Below, piece after piece: positions 47,181 through 55,646 of a DNA stretch of 64,000 nt. Numbering within the stretch: position 1 is the stretch's first letter; each line of letters begins with the position of its first letter. The notes beneath the pieces were generated by a model, which worked only from the letters and a program-made list of their open reading frames with translations, ran no database searches and had not been told where the DNA came from. The DNA lies in the NCBI RefSeq assembly GCF_900141835.1, contig NZ_FQZD01000012.1:1-64000 (forward strand). Direction: 5' to 3'. The stretch comes from Propionispora hippei DSM 15287. GTDB taxonomy: Bacteria > Bacillota > Negativicutes > Propionisporales > Propionisporaceae. The position numbers and the translations under genes were made by a program.

Positions 47181-47651
47181 ATGGCACAGAGAGGAAGAAA
47201 ACCAAAACCTACCGCCCTTAAGGAGCTGGAAGGAAACCCTGGCGGCCGGCAGCTGAACCAAAATGAGCCAAAACCCAATAAAAAAGCCCCACGCTGCCCT
47301 TCCTGGCTTGAAGAGGAAGCCAAAAAAGAATGGAAGCGCATGGGCAAGATTTTAGAACGGATAGGGCTTCTGACCGAAATGGATATGGCGGCCTTTGCGG
47401 GTTACTGCCAGGCGTATGCCCGTTGGAAGGAAGCCGAGGAATTCATCACCCAGCACGGCGCGATGATCCGCACCCCAAACGGCTATCTGCAACAGGTGCC
47501 ACAGGTATCCATTGCCCAGACCAACCTGAAAATCATGCTAAAGTTCTGTGAACAGTTCGGTCTGACACCGTCGGCAAGGAGCCGGATCATAGCTGGTGAA
47601 GGTTCTCTTGACCCAACCGATGAGATGGAACAACTGCTTGAAGGTAGTTAA
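47181..47651 (+). CDS. Terminase small subunit, P27 family
   Basis: 156 residues from ATG 47181 (GAGGAGGTGGGACTT before it). Opens AQRGRKPKPTALKELEGNPG, the P27 signature, with an HTH-like KEWKRMGKILERIGLL and a conserved QVSIAQTNLKIMLKF stretch. It recognises the cos site and brings the large subunit to it. It overlaps the large subunit gene by one base. Confidence 0.92.
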   Translation: MAQRGRKPKPTALKELEGNPGGRQLNQNEPKPNKKAPRCPSWLEEEAKKEWKRMGKILERIGLLTEMDMAAFAGYCQAYARWKEAEEFITQHGAMIRTPNGYLQQVPQVSIAQTNLKIMLKFCEQFGLTPSARSRIIAGEGSLDPTDEMEQLLEGS

Positions 47652-49246
47652 TGATGCCATACCAATACACACCTTCACCTTTCATGCTTGAGACTTCCCG
47701 CTACGATAAGGCGAAAGCAGACCGAGCGGTTGCCTTTATTGAAAACCTCCGCCACACCAAAGGGAAGTGGGCGGGAAAGAAATTTCTGCTGCTGCCCTGG
47801 CAGGAACAGATTGTCCGGGATCTATTCGGGATTGTCGGAGAGAATGGCAAACGGCAGTTTCTTACCGCCTATATTGAGATACCGAAAAAACAGGGCAAGT
47901 CGGAACTCGCAGCCGCCATTGCCCTTTACCTTTTATATGCCGACAACGAACATAGTGCCGAGGTATACGGTGCCGCTTGTGACAGGTCGCAGGCTTCCAT
48001 CGTGTTCGATGTGGCCAAGCAGATGGTGCAAATGTCACCGGCTCTTTTGAAGCGGTCGAAGATTACCGCCGCCACCAAGCGGATTGTAAACTATTCCAAT
48101 GCAGGATTCTACCAGGTGCTTTCGGCAGAGACCGGAACCAAGCACGGGCTTAACGTATCCGGCCTTGTCTTTGACGAAATCCACGCCCAACCGAACCGCA
48201 AACTGTATGATGTTCTGACCAAAGGCTCCGGGGATGCCCGTGAACAACCGTTGTTCTTCATTATCACCACAGCTGGTTCGGACAAAAACAGCATCTGCTA
48301 TGAGTTGCATGCCAAAGCTATGGACCTCAAGACTGGCCGAAAACAGGACAACACCTTTTATCCTGTTGTATATGGGCTGACCGAACAGGACGATTGGAAT
48401 GATGAAGCCAACTGGTACAAGGCAAACCCGTCTCTCGGACACACCATCTCCATTGACCGTGTCCGTGAAGCGTATAAGAACGCGCTGGAAAACCCTGCGG
48501 AGGAGAAGGTGTTCAAGCAGCTCCGCCTTAACATTTGGACCTCGGCAACGGTGTGCTGGATACCGGAGCACATCTACGAGCGGGGCAATCTTCTCATTGA
48601 TATCGATGACCTTAACGGCAGAGAATGTTATGGAGGGCTTGACCTATCCAGCACATCGGATATCACCGCTTTCGTCCTGGTGTTCCCGCCGCGCATGGAG
48701 GATGAGAAGTACATAGTGCTTCCATTCTTCTGGTTGCCGGAGGATACTTTGGAACTGAGGTGCCGCCGTGACCATGTGCTTTACGATGTGTGGAAGCTTC
48801 AAGGCTACCTCCAAACCACCGAAGGCAATGTCGTCCACTATGGTTTTATTGAGAAGTTCATAGAGGGATTGGGAGAAAAATACCACATCAAGGAAATTGC
48901 CTTTGACCGTTGGAATGCCACGCAGATGGTGCAGAATCTTGAGGGCATGGGATTTACGGTCGTACCTTTTGGCCAGGGCTATAAGGATATGTCCCCGCCG
49001 AGCAAAGAACTCTACAAACTGCTGATGGCGGGTAATATCAAGCACGGCGGCAACCCTGTTCTAAAGTGGATGGCGCAAAACGTGGTTATGCGTCAGGACC
49101 CTGCCGGAAACATCAAGCCGGACAAGGAAAAGTCTGTAGAAAAGATAGACGGCATTGTCGCCACCATTATGGCGATTGACCGTTGCATTAGAAATAAAAG
49201 CGATGATTCCAGCGTGTATGACGAGAGAGGTATTTTGTTTCTATAA
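47651..49246 (+). CDS. Terminase large subunit
   Basis: 531 residues, Terminase_1 type. The motor's Walker A variant is IPKKQGKSELAAA (about residues 77-89), followed by a DEIHAQPNRKLYD Walker B segment and the nuclease domain with GGLDLSSTSDITAF and EIAFDRWNATQM. It packages DNA into procapsids and cuts it at cos. Two ATGs (47651 and 47654) are possible; either is close to AAGGTAG. Confidence 0.95.
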   Translation: MMPYQYTPSPFMLETSRYDKAKADRAVAFIENLRHTKGKWAGKKFLLLPWQEQIVRDLFGIVGENGKRQFLTAYIEIPKKQGKSELAAAIALYLLYADNEHSAEVYGAACDRSQASIVFDVAKQMVQMSPALLKRSKITAATKRIVNYSNAGFYQVLSAETGTKHGLNVSGLVFDEIHAQPNRKLYDVLTKGSGDAREQPLFFIITTAGSDKNSICYELHAKAMDLKTGRKQDNTFYPVVYGLTEQDDWNDEANWYKANPSLGHTISIDRVREAYKNALENPAEEKVFKQLRLNIWTSATVCWIPEHIYERGNLLIDIDDLNGRECYGGLDLSSTSDITAFVLVFPPRMEDEKYIVLPFFWLPEDTLELRCRRDHVLYDVWKLQGYLQTTEGNVVHYGFIEKFIEGLGEKYHIKEIAFDRWNATQMVQNLEGMGFTVVPFGQGYKDMSPPSKELYKLLMAGNIKHGGNPVLKWMAQNVVMRQDPAGNIKPDKEKSVEKIDGIVATIMAIDRCIRNKSDDSSVYDERGILFL

Positions 49247-49275
49247 TTTATTACGCCTATGGTCGGAGGTGACTC

Positions 49276-50514
49276 ATGAAAATACCATTTTTATCAAGAA
49301 TATTTCAAACGCGGGCCAGCCCGAAAAACAGCTTCTGGGGCAGTGCCTACAGTTTTTTCTTCGGCACAAGCTCCAGCGGCAAGGCGGTCAATGAGCGGAC
49401 GGCGCTACAGACAACAGCGGTCTATGCCTGCGTCAGGATACTGGCCGAAACCATAGCTTCGCTGCCAACGCACACCTACCGGTATGCACCCAATGGCAAA
49501 GAAAAGGCAACAGATCATCCCATATACTACCTGCTCCATAGCGAGCCAAATCCGGAGATGACTTCATTTGTGTTTCGAGAAACACTGATGGGTCATCTTT
49601 TATTATGGGGCAATGCCTATGCCCAGATCATCCGCGATGGGCGGGGCAAAGCAGTAGCCTTGTACCCGCTCTTGCCCAATAAAATGACCGTCAACCGGAC
49701 AGATCAGGGTATTCTGTACTACCAATATGAAAAAGACGGACAATCCTATTTCCTTAGGAATTACGAAGTTCTCCACATTCCCGGCCTTGGCTTTGACGGC
49801 CTGATCGGGTATTCGCCCATTGCCATGGCCAAAAACGCCATCGGTATGGCAATCGCCACAGAGGAATATGGGGCTAAGTTCTTCGCCAACGGAGCGAATC
49901 CCGGTGGTGTCTTAGAGCATCCAGGGGTAGTCAAAGATCCGGCGCGAATCAGGGAAAGCTGGAACGCCGTGTACCAGGGCAGCGGCAACGCTCACCGGGT
50001 AGCGGTGCTGGAAGAAGGCATGAAGTTTCAAAGCATCGGCATACCGCCGGAGCAAGCGCAATTTCTGGAGACTCGCAAGTTCCAACTGAACGAAATCGCC
50101 CGCATTTTTCGCATTCCGCCGCACATGATCGGCGACCTGGAGAAATCCAGCTTTTCCAACATTGAGCAGCAGTCGCTGGAGTTTGTCATGTATACCCTGG
50201 ACCCATGGGTGGTACGTTGGGAGCAGGCCTTGCAACGAGCCTTGTTTAGTGAAAGTGAAAAGCGGCAGTACTTCGTAAAATTCAACGTGGATGGGCTGCT
50301 ACGGGGCGACTACCAGAGCCGGATGAACGGTTACGCTGTTGGTCGGCAAAATGGCTGGCTGTCCAGCAATGATATCCGCGAACTGGAAAATCTCAACCGG
50401 ATACCGGCTGAACTTGGCGGAGACTTATATCTCATCAACGGCAATATGACCAAGCTTGCCGACGCAGGAGCTTTTGCCAAAAACAATACGAAGGGAATGG
50501 AGGGAAGCAAATGA
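49276..50514 (+). CDS. Phage portal protein
   Basis: 412 residues of the HK97-type portal family: VNERTALQTTAVYACVRILAE, PNPEMTSFVFRETLMGHLLLWG, and EQQSLEFVMYTLDPWVVRWEQAL near the C-terminus. It forms the dodecamer through which DNA enters and leaves the head. It overlaps the protease gene by 4 bases. Confidence 0.95.
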   Translation: MKIPFLSRIFQTRASPKNSFWGSAYSFFFGTSSSGKAVNERTALQTTAVYACVRILAETIASLPTHTYRYAPNGKEKATDHPIYYLLHSEPNPEMTSFVFRETLMGHLLLWGNAYAQIIRDGRGKAVALYPLLPNKMTVNRTDQGILYYQYEKDGQSYFLRNYEVLHIPGLGFDGLIGYSPIAMAKNAIGMAIATEEYGAKFFANGANPGGVLEHPGVVKDPARIRESWNAVYQGSGNAHRVAVLEEGMKFQSIGIPPEQAQFLETRKFQLNEIARIFRIPPHMIGDLEKSSFSNIEQQSLEFVMYTLDPWVVRWEQALQRALFSESEKRQYFVKFNVDGLLRGDYQSRMNGYAVGRQNGWLSSNDIRELENLNRIPAELGGDLYLINGNMTKLADAGAFAKNNTKGMEGSK

Positions 50515-51203
50515 AGAAATTTTGGAACTGGGTGAAGAACGAAGAAGGACGCACCCTGTACTTTGACGGCTACATCGCCCAGGACAGCTGGTTTGACGAT
50601 GACATCACCCCGAAAAAATTCAAGGCCGAGCTTACAGCAGCCACCGGCGACATTGCGGTTTGGCTCAATTCTCCGGGCGGCGATGTCTTTGCGGCCAGCC
50701 AGATCTATACCATGCTCAAGGAATATGAGGGCAAGGTTACGGTCAAAATCGACGGAATCGCTGCCAGCGCTGCTTCCGTGATTGCTATGGCCGGTGATGA
50801 AATTGTGATGTCGCCGGTGGCCATGATGATGATCCATAATCCGGCTACCGTTATTTTTGGCGAAGCCGCGGATCTCCAAAGCGGCATCAAGATGCTTAGC
50901 GAGGTCAAGGAAAGCATCGTCAACGCCTATGAGGCGAGAACAGGACTGCCAAGAGCAAAAATATCGAACATGATGGATGCGGAAACCTGGTTCAGCGCGC
51001 AAAAAGCGGTGGAACTAGGCTTTGCCGATCAAATCCTCTACGCGCCTGAAAACACAGATGCATCAGAGGGTTTTATTTTTGACAAAATGACCGTCACCAA
51101 CGCTTTTTTACGAAAGCTTCCGAAGGTAAAACCGGAGCATCCGATTACGCAGGCGGGGACGACGCATAAAGAACTGCTGACAAGGCTGGAACTTTTGAAA
51201 TAA
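50511..51203 (+). CDS. Head maturation protease, ClpP-like
   Basis: 230 residues with a ClpP fold: WLNSPGGDVFAASQIY near residue 48 and a catalytic serine in GIAASAASVIAMAG, histidine in MMIHNPATV. Phage ClpP-like proteases cut the delta/scaffold domain of the capsid protein during maturation, and often replace a separate scaffold. The C-terminal helix may act as scaffold. Confidence 0.9.
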   Translation: MKKFWNWVKNEEGRTLYFDGYIAQDSWFDDDITPKKFKAELTAATGDIAVWLNSPGGDVFAASQIYTMLKEYEGKVTVKIDGIAASAASVIAMAGDEIVMSPVAMMMIHNPATVIFGEAADLQSGIKMLSEVKESIVNAYEARTGLPRAKISNMMDAETWFSAQKAVELGFADQILYAPENTDASEGFIFDKMTVTNAFLRKLPKVKPEHPITQAGTTHKELLTRLELLK

Positions 51204-51223
51204 CAAAACGGGAGGAATAAATC

Positions 51224-52420
51224 ATGAATAAAATATTGGACCTGCGCGAGAAACGCGCCAAGCTTTGGGATAGCACCAAAGCTTTTTTAGATTCCCGGCG
51301 AAATGAAAACGGACTGTTGTCGGCCGAGGACACGGCCACCTATGAAAAAATGGAAGCCGATGTGGTGAACCTGGGAAAAGAGATTGATCGCCTGGAGCGC
51401 CAAGCGGTTTTGGATCTTGAACTTTCCAAACCGACCAGCGCCGCCCTTACGAATAGGCCCAGCCAGCACCAGGAAACGGAAAAAACCGGCAGGGCTTCGA
51501 ATGAGTACAAAGCGGCCTTCTGGAAAGCGATGAAGAACAAAAACAGCTTTGATGTGCAAAATGCACTGCAGGTAGGAACGGATTCTGAGGGAGGTTACCT
51601 TGTACCTGATGAATTTGAGCGCACCCTCGTGGAAGCCTTGGAGGAGGAAAACATCTTCCGGCAAATGGCGACAATCATCACCACCTCCTCGGGAGATCGG
51701 AAAATTCCGGTGGTCGCTACCAAGGGGACCGCTTCCTGGGTGGATGAAGAAGGGGTTATCCCCGAAGCCGACGATGCCTTCGGCCAGGTTTCCATTGGAG
51801 CCTATAAGCTGGCCACCATGATCAAGGTGTCCGAAGAACTCCTCAATGACAGCGTATTTAATTTGGAGCAATACATTGCCAAAGAGTTTGCGCGGCGCAT
51901 TGGGGCAAAAGAGGAGGAAGCCTTCTTTGTCGGTGACGGCACCGGGAAGCCTACCGGTATTTTCAATGCCACCGGCGGTGCCGGGCTGGGAATCACGACT
52001 GCCAGCGCGACAGCCATCACCATCGACGAAATCATGGACCTGTTCTATTCCTTGAAATCCCCTTACCGCAAAAATGCCGTTTTTGTAACCAATGACGCGA
52101 CCGTCAAGACCATTCGGAAACTTAAAGACGGGAACGGCCAGTATCTGTGGCAACCTTCGGTTACTGCAGGCCAGCCGGATACTATCCTGAACCGCCCGCT
52201 AAAAACCTCCGCCTATGTTCAGGGTATTGCGGCAGCTGCTAAAACCATCGCCTTTGGCGACTTTAGCTATTACTGGGTTGCGGATCGTCAGGGGCGGGCT
52301 TTCCAGCGGCTCAATGAACTCTTTGCCGCTACGGGACAAGTCGGCTTTAAAGCCACCCAACGTGTGGATGGCAAGCTGATTCTTGCAGAAGCCATTAAAG
52401 TGCTGCAAATGAAGGCGTAG
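51224..52420 (+). CDS. Major capsid protein, HK97 fold
   Basis: 398 residues. The N-terminal ~110 residues form a helical delta-like segment (KILDLREKRAKLWDSTKAFL...) rich in charged residues that the protease would remove. The HK97 fold follows: GGYLVPDEFERTLVEALEE, TASWVDEEGVIPEADDAFGQ, EEAFFVGDGTGKPTGI, and KTIAFGDFSYYWVADRQG. Very likely cut at about residue 110. Confidence 0.95.
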   Translation: MNKILDLREKRAKLWDSTKAFLDSRRNENGLLSAEDTATYEKMEADVVNLGKEIDRLERQAVLDLELSKPTSAALTNRPSQHQETEKTGRASNEYKAAFWKAMKNKNSFDVQNALQVGTDSEGGYLVPDEFERTLVEALEEENIFRQMATIITTSSGDRKIPVVATKGTASWVDEEGVIPEADDAFGQVSIGAYKLATMIKVSEELLNDSVFNLEQYIAKEFARRIGAKEEEAFFVGDGTGKPTGIFNATGGAGLGITTASATAITIDEIMDLFYSLKSPYRKNAVFVTNDATVKTIRKLKDGNGQYLWQPSVTAGQPDTILNRPLKTSAYVQGIAAAAKTIAFGDFSYYWVADRQGRAFQRLNELFAATGQVGFKATQRVDGKLILAEAIKVLQMKA

Positions 52421-52430
52421 GTGAGAAAAG

Positions 52431-52649
52431 ATGAGTAACGTCAAAAACTATACGGAGCAAGGCGGAGACAAAACCGTAATTGGCGGTACCTTGGAGATTG
52501 TGGCAGGCGGGCAGGTAGTGGGCCTTTTTACACCCGCCGCATTTCAGGCTGACAGTACGGCGACTACCATAGCAGGGCTAGTGACGGACTTAAATTCGCT
52601 TCTGGCTAAGCTAAAAGCTGCGGGCCTTATGGAACCAACCGATGGCTGA
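52431..52649 (+). CDS. Head fibre protein
   Basis: 72 residues, Phage_fiber_2 family: QGGDKTVIGGTLEIVAGGQV then TIAGLVTDLNSLLAKLKAAGLM. Known homologues form short decorations on the capsid surface. It is in the expected place after the capsid gene, and its end overlaps the next gene by 8 bases. Confidence 0.8.
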   Translation: MSNVKNYTEQGGDKTVIGGTLEIVAGGQVVGLFTPAAFQADSTATTIAGLVTDLNSLLAKLKAAGLMEPTDG

Positions 52650-52908
52650 GCCGCTAACGCTGACGGAAGTAAAGGAATACCTGCGCATTGACGGTGAGGA
52701 GGAAAATGCCCTTCTCACCGCCTTGCTTTCCGCGGCGATATCTCACTCGGAAAACTATCTACAAGCGCCGCTGCCCAGTGAAACGCCAACCCCCGTTAAA
52801 CAAGCCTTGCTGATTTTAATCGGACATTTTTATGAGCAGCGTATGGGCGAAGATATTCCCAATGTGGTATATGTTCTTCTTTCGCCGTATCGCGCGCATC
52901 TTTGGTAG
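52642..52908 (+). CDS. Head-tail connector (gp6/gp15-like)
   Basis: 88 residues, mostly helical: EPLTLTEVKEYLRIDGEEENA, then LLSAAISHSENYL and LLILIGHFYEQR. This is the standard first connector protein of HK97-like phages. It overlaps neighbours at both ends. Confidence 0.85.
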   Translation: MAEPLTLTEVKEYLRIDGEEENALLTALLSAAISHSENYLQAPLPSETPTPVKQALLILIGHFYEQRMGEDIPNVVYVLLSPYRAHLW

Positions 52909-52916
52909 GTGATGTT

Positions 52917-53255
52917 ATGAATCCAGGAGAACTCAACTGCCGCATTACGCTGCAGCAGGAAACCAAAGTGCCTGACGGTCAGGGAGGCTACGCGACTGCT
53001 TACGCCCCCCGCTCAATCGTCTGGGCTAAAGTGATCACTGTAACGGCCAAAACGACAGACCAGTACGAGCAAATGGTGCCGGAAATATTACACCGCATCA
53101 TTATTCGCTATCGCCGCAATGTGGCGGTGACAGACCGGATTCAATACGGCAGCAGGGTGTTCGAGCAGATCGGGCCACCCATTGATGAAGGCGAAAAACA
53201 CGCATTCTTACGACTCGAATGCAGGGAGGTGGTGGCCGATGCGGCCGACGATTAG
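52917..53255 (+). CDS. Head closure/head-tail adaptor protein
   Basis: 112 residues from ATG 52917 (TAGGTGATGTT before it). Beta-rich: GELNCRITLQQETKVPDGQGG, SIVWAKVITVTAKTTDQYEQ, IIIRYRRNVAVTDRIQYG, matching the gp16/HK97 adaptor family that seals the portal. Confidence 0.88.
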   Translation: MNPGELNCRITLQQETKVPDGQGGYATAYAPRSIVWAKVITVTAKTTDQYEQMVPEILHRIIIRYRRNVAVTDRIQYGSRVFEQIGPPIDEGEKHAFLRLECREVVADAADD

Positions 53256-53601
53256 GTTTACAGGGATTGATCAATGCATTTCCTTCGGCGATCTTATTTC
53301 TACCAATGTCAGCCAGGCGATTGAAAAGGAAACTGAGCAAGGCGCCAAAGAGGTGCGCAAGCGGGAGCGGGAACTGGCGCCGGTCAAAAGCGGCCTGCTT
53401 CGGAAAAGCATCGTGAACCGCAAAGGAAAGTACGGTATCTCCCGCATGGTCAGGGCCAAAGCGCCGCATGCGCCGCTGCAGGAATATGGCACCAAACGGG
53501 GCGTGAAGGGCAAACATTTTGCTGAGCGGGCGCGACGGGAGCTGCTGCCGGGAATTCAGGAGAAGATCCGTTCAGCAGTGCGAAATGAGGTGAGACGGTG
53601 A
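53239..53601 (+). CDS. HK97 gp10-like tail protein
   Basis: 120 residues from ATG 53239, after GGGAGGTGG. LAPVKSGLLRKSIVNRKG and APHAPLQEYGTKRGVKGKHF are the usual gp10 motifs. It acts in joining head and tail. Overlaps neighbours at both ends. Confidence 0.85.
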   Translation: MRPTIRFTGIDQCISFGDLISTNVSQAIEKETEQGAKEVRKRERELAPVKSGLLRKSIVNRKGKYGISRMVRAKAPHAPLQEYGTKRGVKGKHFAERARRELLPGIQEKIRSAVRNEVRR

Positions 53602-53990
53602 AGCGCTCACCGGTATCGCCTCTCAACAAGGCACTGTATGAACGGCTTCAGAGCCAGATGAACGTTGCCGTCTATGATTATGTCCCTGCCGGCAAGAAAG
53701 CGCCGTATGTGGTGATGACCGATTCGACAGCGCAGAGCTGGGGTACAAAAACGGTGTGCGGCGCAGAGGTTATGGCCACCATTAAGGTTCTCAGCGAGTA
53801 CCAGGGAGATAAAGAAGTGGCTGAGCTTTGCGATGCTGCCATTTCGGCAATTCAGACGCAGCCATTGGCGTTAACGGATGCGTGGCAGGTCGGGCTTTCG
53901 AGCGTGGACAGCCATTCGGTGGAACGTCTGGAAACGCACCGCGAAGCTACGGTAACCTTCAAGTTTACGATTATTGATACTAAGGAGTGA
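53598..53990 (+). CDS. Tail completion/terminator protein (DUF3168-like)
   Basis: 130 residues from GTG 53598. LYERLQSQMNVAVYDYVPAG, KAPYVVMTDSTAQSWGTKT and VERLETHREATVTFKFTI resemble the DUF3168/gp17 family that caps the tail tube. It lies between the gp10-like and tube genes as expected. Confidence 0.82.
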   Translation: MKRSPVSPLNKALYERLQSQMNVAVYDYVPAGKKAPYVVMTDSTAQSWGTKTVCGAEVMATIKVLSEYQGDKEVAELCDAAISAIQTQPLALTDAWQVGLSSVDSHSVERLETHREATVTFKFTIIDTKE

Positions 53991-53996
53991 TGAAAG

Positions 53997-54788
53997 ATGC
54001 CTTTAATTCCAAGCGATGGCGTGGATTTTCTGTTAAAAGTAAATACAGGGACGAAAGAAACTCCGGTTTGGACGGTGGTTGGCGGACAGCGCGGCGCAAC
54101 CTTGAGTTTGACTGCGGAGCAAATTGATGCCTCCAATAAACAGTCCGGAGCCTGGAAAACCAGTGTTCCCGGCATGATGTCCTGGAGCATTGACGCTGAT
54201 GCAGTGATGCTGACCGATTCGTCCGGCTTAAGCATTGATGCCGGCAGGGCCAAGCTGCTTACGGTATTTGCCAACCGGGAATTGGTGCATGTGCGGTATG
54301 TCCGCAAGGATGGGTCGAAATTTCAAGGCTATGCGGCCATTACCGATTTGAGCGAGGAGTCCCCGCATGACGGCGTGGCAACGTATAAAATTACCTTGGC
54401 TGGTGCTGGAGCGCCCGAAGAAGTGAACGGGACCAAGCAGGTGGAAACGGCTGAAGTTGTCGGAACCATTACGACCGCCGGCAATGCCACCTTTACGATT
54501 ACTGCTGCCGGGATGACCGGCTCGCCCAAAGCCATCAGTGTAGCTGTGGCGCTCAACGATTCGGCAGCCGTGGTAGCGCAAAAAGCCCGTGAAGCTTTGG
54601 CGGCGGATAGCGCAGTGACCGCGAAATTCAGCGTGAGTGGCTATGGAACTATGGTCGAGCTGACTGCTTTAACTGCAGTGGCCAACGACAGCACGCTCAA
54701 CGTTGCTATTGCCAATGGAACCTGTGCTGGCTTGACGGCGGCTCCGACATCGGCCAATACGACTGCAGGGGTAGCACCGGCAGCATAA
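53997..54788 (+). CDS. Major tail tube protein with an added C-terminal domain
   Basis: 263 residues. The N-terminal ~145 residues resemble the tail tube family (TLSLTAEQIDASNKQSGAWK, VPGMMSWSIDADAVML, ITLAGAGAPEEVNG). The last ~115 residues are Ala/Thr/Val-rich and beta-like, similar to extra domains that decorate tails. Length is longer than the usual ~140-200 for this family. Confidence 0.85.
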   Translation: MPLIPSDGVDFLLKVNTGTKETPVWTVVGGQRGATLSLTAEQIDASNKQSGAWKTSVPGMMSWSIDADAVMLTDSSGLSIDAGRAKLLTVFANRELVHVRYVRKDGSKFQGYAAITDLSEESPHDGVATYKITLAGAGAPEEVNGTKQVETAEVVGTITTAGNATFTITAAGMTGSPKAISVAVALNDSAAVVAQKAREALAADSAVTAKFSVSGYGTMVELTALTAVANDSTLNVAIANGTCAGLTAAPTSANTTAGVAPAA

Positions 54789-54792
54789 ATAG

Positions 54793-54828
54793 CAGGGTGC
54801 GCAGCATAACGACTGTACACCCTGTTTT
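54793..54828 (+). terminator. Weak terminator after the tail tube gene
   Basis: cagggtg (54793-54799) and caccctg (54818-54824) form a 7-bp stem around an 18-base loop followed by tttt. A leaky stop here would lower expression of downstream tail genes against the abundant tube protein. Confidence 0.6.
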
Positions 54829-54854
54829 ACTATGGGAATCATGGAGGGATGACA

Positions 54855-55217
54855 ATGACAGGAACTGTGTTTATTACGATGGGCGGCAAGGAACGCCGCC
54901 TTCGCTACGATATTAACGCTGCCGCAGAGATGGAAGAACTGATGGGCGGAAAATCCCTGCTTTATGTGATGAGCAATCCCATGGCAGCGGGGTTTTCGGC
55001 TATCCGCATTTTGCTGTGGGGCGGCTTAAAGCATGCGGAAAAAGGGATCACCCTGCAGCGGGTGGGGTTAATGATGCAAGAATATATGGAAGCCGGCGGC
55101 AGCTTTGGGGAATTGGCTGGCAAGATTGGGGAAGCCATTAAAGCCTCTAAGATTATGGGCGAGAGTTTAGCCAGTGAAGAAGAACCACAAGAGGAGTCTG
55201 ACGAGGGAAACGAGTAA
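54855..55217 (+). CDS. Tail assembly chaperone G
   Basis: 120 residues, from ATG 54855 (TGGAGGGATGACA). It is a small helical protein (YDINAAAEMEELMGGKSLLYV, GAITLQRVGLMM-like and ASEEEPQEESDEGNE acidic end) located between tube and tape measure, the position of gpG-like chaperones. It holds the tape measure protein before tail assembly. A second product arises by frameshift at its 3' end. Confidence 0.82.
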   Translation: MTGTVFITMGGKERRLRYDINAAAEMEELMGGKSLLYVMSNPMAAGFSAIRILLWGGLKHAEKGITLQRVGLMMQEYMEAGGSFGELAGKIGEAIKASKIMGESLASEEEPQEESDEGNE

Positions 55218-55531
55218 CCACCGTAGCCCAGTGGATCGCCCAAGCTGCACCAGTGGCGTATGGACCTTTGGGGTTAAAACCGTGGGAATTTGGACGCTTA
55301 ACCTTTGGAGAATTCCAGCAGCTGGCGGACGGTTATCACTGGCGAACCAAGCAAGAACAAATCGCAACGGCAGGGTTTGTTGCTTCCATCATCAATACCT
55401 GCACGTCGCGCGACTTGAAAAGGTCGGTTACGGTGGACATGCTGCTTGGCCAGGAATCGAAAGAAAAGCAGGTAAAAACGAAAGATCAAGCTAGGGCAGA
55501 AATGAAAGACTTGCTATCTACAGTAGGATAA
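55202..55531 (+). CDS. T extension of the tail chaperone (GT), made by -1 frameshift
   Basis: The -1 frame opens at 55202, overlaps the last codons of gene G and continues to 55531, about 105 residues beyond the slip. It contains VAQWIAQAAPVAYGPLGLKP and WEFGRLTFGEFQQLADGYHW. The heptamer GGGAAAC (55205-55211) lies in the G frame as G-GGA-AAC, the canonical X-XXY-YYZ slippery format, 4 bases before the G stop. The fused GT product of about 224 residues would be made at a low ratio to G, as in lambda. Confidence 0.87.
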   Translation, partial: RGKRVTTVAQWIAQAAPVAYGPLGLKPWEFGRLTFGEFQQLADGYHWRTKQEQIATAGFVASIINTCTSRDLKRSVTVDMLLGQESKEKQVKTKDQARAEMKDLLSTVG

Positions 55532-55559
55532 CGAGTCGCTGCTGCTACTATGCGGTTGT

Positions 55560-55603
55560 TGACTTTCATGCACATATTTCAAGAAAAATGTGCATGAAAG
55601 TCA
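55560..55603 (+). repeat. 16-bp perfect hairpin between GT and tape measure genes
   Basis: tgactttcatgcacat (55560-55575) is the exact complement of 55588-55603, loop 12 bases, and no T run follows. It may be a processing or stability element, or a partial terminator, setting tape measure levels. Confidence 0.8.
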
Positions 55604-55646
55604 ATTTATATATAGAAAGCTTTGTTGGCGAAAGAAGGGTGAGACC

